NCBI GenBank assembly: GCA_020024465.1 | Contig: JAHHTT010000034.1 | Location: 1 to 27,069 of the forward strand | Direction of reading: 5' to 3' | Source: Odoribacter sp. | GTDB lineage: Bacteria > Bacteroidota > Bacteroidia > Bacteroidales > Marinifilaceae | Length of the DNA stretch: 27,069 nucleotides | Shown: positions 24,231-27,069 of the stretch, in pieces | Layout of the letters: every line of letters starts with the position of its first letter | Position numbering within the stretch: position 1 is the stretch's first letter | Notes under the pieces: model-generated | Seen by the model: the letters and a program-made list of their open reading frames with translations, nothing else | Told to the model about the DNA's origin: nothing | The model's database searches: none | Position numbers and translations under genes: made by a program

Positions 24231-24767
24231 ATGCAGCAAGGATACATTCATATATATACAGGCAATGGAAAAGGAAAAACTACAGCTGCTTTTGGTTTAG
24301 CCTTACGGGCTATTTGTGCAGGAAAAAATGTTTATATTGGTCAATTTGTGAAATCTATGCAATATAGTGAGATTCGTTTGGAGAATTTATTAAATAAAGT
24401 AGATATTTCTTTCGGTTCTCTATGTATAGAACAATTGGGACATGGCTGTTGTTTGGATGGAGTTATAGATAAGGAAGATATCTGGATGGCTCAAAGAGGT
24501 TGGGTACATTGTATGAAAATGCTTCAGTCCAAAAAATGGGATGTTATGATCTTTGATGAATTAACTATTGCATTATCATTAGAACGATTGGAAATAGACA
24601 AAGTAGTACAGGATTTACAAATACGTAACTCCAGTACTGAAATTATTATTACAGGACGCTATGCTCCTCAAAAATTAATTGATATTGCAGATATTGTGAC
24701 TGATATGCGTGAAATCAAACATTACTATAGGAAAGGTATTTTATCGCGTAAAGGAATCGATTGCTAA
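24231..24767 (+). CDS. Corrinoid adenosyltransferase (CobA/CobO/BtuR family)
   Basis: The 178-residue cytoplasmic enzyme adenosylates cobalamin or its precursors using ATP. It opens with GYIHIYTGNGKGKTTAAFGL (4-23), the P-loop of this family, followed by RAICAGKNVYIGQFVKS, then WDVMIFDELTIALSLE (Walker-B-like, with the conserved aspartate and glutamate) and IIITGRYAPQKLIDIADIVTDM, the family C-terminal signature. Length matches BtuR/CobO (about 180-200). It is the last plus-strand gene of the run. Bacteroidales commonly need adenosylcobalamin for methylmalonyl-CoA mutase; no other cobalamin gene is in the window. Confidence 0.93.
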   Translation: MQQGYIHIYTGNGKGKTTAAFGLALRAICAGKNVYIGQFVKSMQYSEIRLENLLNKVDISFGSLCIEQLGHGCCLDGVIDKEDIWMAQRGWVHCMKMLQSKKWDVMIFDELTIALSLERLEIDKVVQDLQIRNSSTEIIITGRYAPQKLIDIADIVTDMREIKHYYRKGILSRKGIDC

Positions 24768-24805
24768 AAATAACTGTTAATAAATATTATATAATATGGC
24801 ATTAA

Positions 24806-24885
24806 AGTATCCAACTATATCATTTATAATGATTTAGATTCTATTTGAAAACCGAATCTAAATATAAGAGTCTTATATGGATACT
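24806..24885. repeat. Nested inverted repeats between the convergent corrinoid adenosyltransferase and marC genes
   Basis: An outer 8-bp repeat AGTATCCA (24806-24813) / TGGATACT (24878-24885) encloses a perfect 10-bp hairpin (ATTTAGATTC 24832-24841 / GAATCTAAAT 24854-24863). A third imperfect stem lies at 24929-24954, near the marC stop. None has a strong T-run. Together they may end transcription from both sides or form an RNA structure. Confidence 0.45.
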
Positions 24886-24959
24886 GTTTCTCATTTACAC
24901 AATATTTTGGATAGAGCATTCTATCGGCGGGATAATTTTACAATAAATTATCTCCAGAT

Positions 24960-25607
24960 TTATGATTTAAAAAATGTTGTCAAAATATCTAATACAATCG
25001 GTTTCAAACCACTAAAGAAAAATTCGACAGCAATCACCATTACAATCAATCCCATCAAACGCATCATTACATTATTCCCTGTTTCTCCCAATAATTTAAT
25101 AATACGGGAAGAACTTCTCAAAATACAATATACCAATGTAATAACCAAAATCACTGCAAAAACCATCATCAATTTCATCTCCCAACCGATAGCTCTATGC
25201 CACAAAACTATAGCATTAGTTATTGTACCTGGACCACACAGCATCGGAATTGCCAAAGGAGTCACGGAAATATCATTTACATAACTCTTTACTTCCGATT
25301 CTTTCACTTTCGTTTTCACTAATCTTGCCTGCAACATATCCATACCCATAATTAAGAATATAATACCTCCGACAATACGCAGACTATCTATCGAAATTCC
25401 AAAAAAACGAAATAGAAAATCTCCAGAAATAGCAAACATCATCATAATCAAAAATGAAACCAATGATGCTCGCAACGCTACTCTTTTACGTTCTACCTCA
25501 TTCAATTCCATTGTCATTGTCATGAAAACAGGCATAGCTCCTAAAGGATTTGTCAAAGTAAAAAATGATGTAAAACATAGCAACCCAAAAGTTAACAATT
25601 CATTCAT
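24960..25607 (-). CDS. MarC family integral membrane protein
   Basis: The product is 215 residues with six predicted membrane helices in two groups of three, the MarC/NAAT topology. Family motifs are FFTLTNPLGAMPVFMTMT (about 16-33), ISIDSLRIVGGIIFLIMGMDML and SVTPLAIPMLCGPGTITNAIV (about 114-134). The substrate is unknown; E. coli MarC was once tied to multiple antibiotic resistance but that link is not upheld, and related proteins are only putative amino-acid exporters. Length is typical. It stands alone on the minus strand with a good promoter and converges with the corrinoid adenosyltransferase gene. Confidence 0.9.
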   Translation of the reverse strand: MNELLTFGLLCFTSFFTLTNPLGAMPVFMTMTMELNEVERKRVALRASLVSFLIMMMFAISGDFLFRFFGISIDSLRIVGGIIFLIMGMDMLQARLVKTKVKESEVKSYVNDISVTPLAIPMLCGPGTITNAIVLWHRAIGWEMKLMMVFAVILVITLVYCILRSSSRIIKLLGETGNNVMMRLMGLIVMVIAVEFFFSGLKPIVLDILTTFFKS

Positions 25608-25629
25608 AATTACTGTTTTTTAACAAGTG

Positions 25630-25660
25630 CAAAGATAGTTATTCAAAAGACATTTCCAAT
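25630..25660 (-). promoter_or_regulatory. Bacteroidales-type promoter for the marC gene
   Basis: On the minus strand, ATTG (25657-25660) precedes TATCTTTG (25630-25637, a full TAnnTTTG match) by 19 bases. Predicted start is near 25623, with a leader of about 16 bases. Confidence 0.65.
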
Positions 25661-25757
25661 ATACAATATTACAATTCTCAACAAGAAATAATTTTTCTTC
25701 ACGCAACCATTTTCTATTTTTCTCATCTTATAAACAAAAATATAAATAAATAGTAAG

Positions 25758-25952
25758 ATGAAGAATAATAAAATATCTCGCAAAAATATTGACCGGATAC
25801 ATTTTATCTTGTTTGTCATTATTGTTATTTTATTTGCAAATCATGAAGCCAATCGCATACAGCAACAACATCCTGATTTAGCAAACACTATACATAAAAC
25901 TAAAAAAGCTATCAGTGTAAGCACCTTTTTCCCTATACATTCCAATCACTAA
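25758..25952 (+). CDS. Small hypothetical membrane peptide
   Basis: The product would be 64 residues. A basic N-terminus (MKNNKISRKNIDR) precedes one hydrophobic helix (about 15-27, IHFILFVIIVILF) and a polar tail rich in Q, H and K. Charge placement suggests the N-terminus stays inside. I recognise no family. There is no good TAnnTTTG promoter before it and no terminator after it. It lies next to a decayed transposase, so it may be a real small gene, a fragment or chance. Confidence 0.35.
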   Translation: MKNNKISRKNIDRIHFILFVIIVILFANHEANRIQQQHPDLANTIHKTKKAISVSTFFPIHSNH

Positions 25953-26164
25953 AGAATCATCGGTATTCCAGCCAAACCTTATTTGCGCAAAGACATACAT
26001 CATAACATACAAATATTATATAATATGACAAATTAAACTTATAAATTGACAAAGAACTCGTTTAATAACGAAATCACCTCTTGTAAACAAATAAACAGAA
26101 ACAATATTAAAGTTCAGAATATTCTATAGCCTAATTGATAATTGGCATTTAGTAAGTCACTTCT
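25953..26164. other. Intergenic stretch, nothing recognised
   Basis: About 210 AT-rich bases between the small hypothetical gene and the transposase remnant. I see no frame, hairpin terminator or repeat worth naming. It may include the lost 3' end of the insertion sequence. Confidence 0.4.
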
Positions 26165-26871
26165 TTAATGTAGAATCAGCCCTGATATTTCCCTTTTATT
26201 AAATACAGAGTTCATCTTGGCACTAATAAATAGATCCGGTTGCACATCAGCACTGATATAGCCTCTATCTCCTATTACCGTGCAGTTTGAGTAATCTATT
26301 TAACGTCTTTCAGATATGAATATCATGTACACTTGCTTTTGTCAAGTCAAAGGAGCGAATAACACCACTCAATTCGCACACGGCATATAACTTATAACCG
26401 TAGTAATAAACTCCTTGTGATGCACAATATCAAAACGATGGAGTTTTTTCTATTTCATTTTTGCCCATAGAACATCGCTTGGCACTGGCAGGGAGACAAA
26501 TTTTTATCGGTTATGAATCTATACTGAAGTAGTCTTCATCATCATCAATGATTTTTGCTATCTTTTATCGAATGGCAGCACAAAAAAAAGCCGTGAACCT
26601 TCATCTGTCATTGTATTGCCGATAAAATATTAAATAAGGAATCTCAGATTTATATTCTTTCAGTTTAACAAACAAAAGGGATTCGCTGTCAATGCCAATG
26701 GGATTCAAAAACCATAAGCAACCTCTTCCAAGTCGGAAAATCTGCGAACGACACCACATCGAGGTTTATTCCTGTGTTTGTTGACCAAATTCCCTGTAAA
26801 CTGTTTGCAGATGTCGAGAAATTTTGTGAAAATTGCATATAGGTTGTGCATATATAATTGATTGAAAACAA
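26165..26871 (-). pseudogene. Decayed IS982-family transposase
   Basis: On the minus strand the pieces of a transposase appear in order but in shifting frames: MFSINYICTTYMQ (26871 down), FTGNLVNKHRNKPRC, ESLLFVKLKEYKSEIPYL, DEDYFSIDS followed by a stop, GVYYYGYKLYAVCELSGV, RSFDLTKASVHDI followed by a stop, and VIGDRGYISADVQPDLF with the second catalytic aspartate. The YGYKLxAVCxLSGV...DLTKASVHD blocks are characteristic of Bacteroidales IS982 transposases as I know them. Several frameshifts and stops are visible, and the C-terminal third with the final catalytic glutamate (RKRIET block) is missing. Clear terminal inverted repeats could not be found. It is non-functional. Confidence 0.85.
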
Positions 26872-26943
26872 TTAATATACTAATAATCAGTATTATGCAT
26901 ATTTTTAGTCATAAATCTTTTATAATTTTAATTCTGCCAACGG

Positions 26944-27069
26944 GTGAAAATAACAAAAGGTAGTAAATATTTGCGTGGCACAAATGAAACGCTGGCAGAA
27001 CAGTTCAAAGAATCATCTTTGTGTACTCTTGTTAAAAAAGACAAGGACTTGCTGGTATGTATTCGCAAC
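26944..27069 (+). CDS. Hypothetical protein, 5' part only (runs off the window)
   Basis: From a GTG at 26944 an open frame runs to the window end (42 codons), starting VKITKGSKYLRGTNETLAEQ and continuing FKESSLCTLVKKDKDLLVCI. The residue mix is protein-like and no stop occurs. An upstream in-frame TAA at 26929 limits the start, and no ATG is available, so the true 5' end may have been lost or replaced when the neighbouring insertion sequence arrived. I do not assign a function. Confidence 0.5.
   Translation, partial: MKITKGSKYLRGTNETLAEQFKESSLCTLVKKDKDLLVCIRN

Noticed and set aside
26870..26930. Short palindromic AT-rich stretch (ATACT...AGTAT) beside the IS982 remnant as its terminal repeat.
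   Set aside because: No matching copy was found at the other end of the remnant, and the stretch is AT-rich enough to arise by chance.
1..27069. CRISPR array, phage genes, integrase or intact mobile element.
   Set aside because: No evenly spaced direct repeats, cas-like proteins, integrase motifs or phage structural genes were seen. The only mobile sequence is the decayed IS982 transposase.

Overview
The window looks like a chromosomal segment from a member of the order Bacteroidales (Bacteroidota). The sequence is AT-rich. Upstream of many genes it carries the Bacteroides-type -7 element TAnnTTTG, and I saw almost no Shine-Dalgarno sequences tied to starts. Many proteins are Bacteroidota-type: a DUF5686 outer-membrane barrel with a carboxypeptidase-like N-terminal domain, a RecQ of about 727 residues with a C-terminal extension, a ComEC without a recognisable metallo-beta-lactamase motif, and a lysine-type 3-phosphoglycerate dehydrogenase. 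I cannot name the genus.

Layout. Positions 1-1600 hold the 3' end of a tRNA with its terminator, an outer-membrane barrel protein of unknown function and tRNA-Gly(CCC). Positions 1741-5992 are a minus-strand operon-like run, kdsD - DUF5686 protein - lptB, which joins Kdo precursor synthesis to LPS export. recQ diverges from it (6242-8425) and ends in a strong bidirectional terminator. Positions 8535-13094 are a minus-strand serine/glycine/one-carbon block: gcvT, serC, serA and a DUF1015 gene. An 868-base gap follows that appears to hold a decayed plus-strand gene. Next come ornithine carbamoyltransferase and carbamate kinase on the minus strand (13963-16001), the ATP-yielding half of citrulline catabolism.

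From 16533 to 24767 all genes read plus: a DivIC/FtsB-type septum protein, ruvX, def, comEC, trkA, trkH, a TalC/Fsa-type transaldolase, a YciO-type YrdC-fold protein and a corrinoid adenosyltransferase. A MarC-family membrane protein converges on this run from the minus strand. The last 1.3 kb contains one small possible membrane peptide, a badly decayed IS982-family transposase and the start of a gene cut by the window edge.

Most genes are housekeeping and familiar. I did not find an obviously new defence or mobile system. The points most worth following are: a DUF1015 protein with a DGHHR motif at the end of the serC-serA operon; a SerA with lysine where the catalytic histidine is expected; the DUF5686 barrel between kdsD and lptB; a PurR/LacI-like palindrome just downstream of the gcvT promoter; a terminator-like hairpin directly before comEC; an arcB-arcC pair without arcA; and two decayed coding regions.
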